Source: Gracilibacillus alcaliphilus (GTDB lineage Bacteria > Bacillota > Bacilli > Bacillales > Amphibacillaceae). From it: DNA of 7,039 nucleotides. The notes beneath the pieces are model-generated. The model ran no database searches, was not told where the DNA came from, and saw only the letters and a list, made by a program, of their open reading frames with translations. How positions within the stretch are numbered: the first letter of the stretch is position 1; the number at the start of each line of letters is the position of its first letter. Made by a program: the position numbers and the translations under genes. Below are positions 6,089 through 7,039 of this stretch, piece after piece. Location: NCBI RefSeq assembly GCF_016909015.1, contig NZ_JAFBFA010000067.1:1-7039 (forward strand), given 5' to 3'.

Positions 6089-6117
6089 AATTTATCATCT
6101 AATATATAATTTGTCAA
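6089..6117 (-). promoter_or_regulatory. Promoter of the DUF418 gene
   Basis: On the minus strand a perfect TTGACA (6117-6112) is followed by a 17-nt AT-rich spacer and TAAATT (6094-6089), a four-of-six match to TATAAT. Transcription would start near 6082. Confidence 0.7.
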
Positions 6118-6297
6118 GTGTGGGACCCATTTTTATTAGCTTCTTTAAGATCGAGTACAGGTATTTTTGCCTGAAAGCTCATCGTCAGAAATTAGGTGAA
6201 TCCCCTTGAATCTTACTGGGTTTTGTAGCAATATTAAAGGCACAGAGAATCATAAAACTTATTATGCAGCGGTTATGGATGTGAAAGGAGATTAGAT
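6118..6297. other. Intergenic stretch without recognised genes
   Basis: No coding region is supported on either strand between the DUF418 promoter and the short ORF at 6298. The only weak structure is a 4-bp CAGG/CCTG hairpin near 6158-6173. Confidence 0.5.
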
Positions 6298-6324
6298 ATG
6301 GAGTTACTATTTACCGCGGTGTAA
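6298..6324 (+). other. Eight-codon ORF with a strong ribosome binding site (gene start remnant?)
   Basis: AAAGGAG (6284-6290) lies 7 nt before ATG, an excellent start site, but the frame MELLFTAV ends at TAA after eight codons. This looks like the first codons of a gene cut off by an insertion or deletion near 6315, or a leader peptide. The following sequence (about 6312-6452) is structured and non-coding, which fits an interrupted gene better than a leader. Confidence 0.35.
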
Positions 6325-6415
6325 CTGACTGTAGGACTCCCACTTCAAGCAATAAGGGAATCTGTCATTTCTAAATGGAAGATCCAACAACCAGTAACGG
6401 CCCGATTGGTTCAAC
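6312..6415 (+). mobile_element. Possible IS200/IS605-type right end (structured, non-coding)
   Basis: This stretch has no coding frame but shows pairing potential. GTAACTG (6321-6327) matches CAGTAAC (6392-6398) with one mismatch, and GGAATCT...CATT pairs with AATG...AGATCC across 6357-6385. It ends in GGTTCAAC at 6408-6415. TCAAC is the right-end cleavage motif known for ISDra2, and the structured 3' ends of such elements supply the guide RNA of TnpB. No tnpA or tnpB sequence is present, so at most this is a stripped end. The assignment is inference from motif and recalled sequence character. Confidence 0.25.
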
Positions 6416-6420
6416 TAACG

Positions 6421-6452
6421 TTCAAGTGGGGGCTGAAAAACCCCTACTTGAA
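6421..6452 (+). repeat. Stem-loop ending at the phosphatase start codon
   Basis: TTCAAGTGGGGG (6421-6432) pairs with CCCCTACTTGAA (6441-6452): eleven Watson-Crick pairs and one G-T, with an 8-nt loop. The last base of the stem is the A of the ATG at 6452, and no ribosome binding site is free before it. It has no T-run, so it is not a terminator. It may belong to a mobile-element end just upstream. Confidence 0.6.
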
Positions 6453-6963
6453 TGAAGTTTCACTTTATTCGTCACGAACAAGGAGAACATACATTAGATA
6501 CACCTGACAGTCTGCAAATAGCTGATCCGCGTTTAACTCCTAAAGGAATGGAACAAGCAGCATTATTAAATTGACGTTAACAGATGAAGATGTAGTGATT
6601 ATTAGTCCTGTTAGAAGAACCCTTGAGACAGCGCGAATTTGGAGTGAGAATGTTGATTGCCGTAAGATAGTGAGTCCGCTTGTATCCCCAAGGATGTTTC
6701 CCATTCAGCCAGAAGAAAACACATTGCCATGTGATAAAATACTTGATATCGAACTCATCAAAAAGGAATATTCAACTTTTGAAATGGATGTTAACGTTCC
6801 TATAAATATTTGGTCCACAGGTATTAACACTCTTCCTGACGCCCATTTTTAAAAATTAGCCGAAGACTTTATTAAGAATTGTAAGCAGTACCAAAAGGAA
6901 AAACTGCATATCGTGTCACATGATGGCACTATTACTTCTTATCGTCTCAACTTTCGCACCTAG
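6452..6963 (+). pseudogene. Histidine phosphatase (phosphoglycerate mutase-like), broken
   Basis: The protein belongs to the histidine phosphatase superfamily, whose members use a phospho-histidine in an RHG motif. It starts MKFHFIRHEQGEHTLDTP, with RHE in place of the usual RHG, and the frame ends at TGA 6572-6574. A frameshift near 6561-6571 restores it: DEDVVIISPVRRTLETARIW follows, the second conserved arginine region. An in-frame TAA at 6850-6852 (DAHF-stop-KLAEDF) interrupts it again. The final conserved histidine is still readable in LHIVSHDGTITSYR, after which similarity is lost before a TAG at 6961. Counting all parts, about 170 residues are recognisable against a usual 190-200. With a frameshift, a nonsense codon, a damaged 3' end and a hairpin where the ribosome binding site should be, no working enzyme is expected. 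Confidence 0.8.
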
Positions 6964-7039
6964 AAAAATTTAACGAAATCAATAAGCTCAAGTGCTTGTA
7001 GTTACTATAATAGGCTCCTTGACAAAGATTTAAAACAAG

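Noticed and set aside
7019..7024. TTGACA at the right edge as a -35 box
   Set aside because: The matching -10 position falls outside the window, so it cannot be assessed.

Overview
The window looks like chromosomal DNA from a low-GC Firmicute, most likely Bacillaceae. The grounds are AT-rich sequence, strong AGGAG-type ribosome binding sites, sigma-A style promoters (TTGACC-N17-TATAAT and TTGACA-N17-TAAATT), intrinsic terminators, and protein families that usually sit together in Bacillus accessory regions. I saw no rRNA, tRNA, CRISPR array or complete insertion sequence.

Only three genes look intact: a TetR-family repressor (2432-3031), a six-helix membrane protein of unknown function just behind it (about 3114-3674), and a DUF418/YeiB-type membrane protein on the minus strand (4808-5965). 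Nearly everything else is broken. From left to right: the first codons of a gene leaving the left edge, with its ribosome binding site inside a long hairpin; an aldo/keto reductase missing its 5' end (96-893, minus); a MarR regulator missing its 5' end (891-1253, plus), joined head to head to the reductase; an intrinsic terminator; the 3' end of a group II intron (domains V and VI, minus); an AraC-type regulator with three frameshifts and no DNA-binding domain (minus); a small antitoxin-like ORF (minus) whose promoter carries two CGTAA dyads; the TetR/membrane-protein pair; a gene-free stretch; a NUDIX gene and a GNAT gene fused out of frame by a deletion (minus); the DUF418 gene; a possible IS200/IS605-type right end; and a histidine-phosphatase pseudogene (plus).

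The best-supported regulatory logic is in two places. TetR has a GACC/GGTC operator over its own promoter, and the same 12-bp core recurs inverted before the membrane-protein gene, so this is probably one self-regulated unit. The DUF418 gene has a good promoter followed at once by two TTGAT/ATCAA palindromes 22 bp apart, which predicts repression by a dimeric regulator that is not obviously encoded here.

I found no convincing new multi-gene defence or biosynthetic system. The more unusual content is the density of deletion-joined gene pairs and the operator and hairpin structures. Some single-base frameshifts lie in short homopolymers and could be sequencing errors, but the gene-gene fusions cannot be explained that way.
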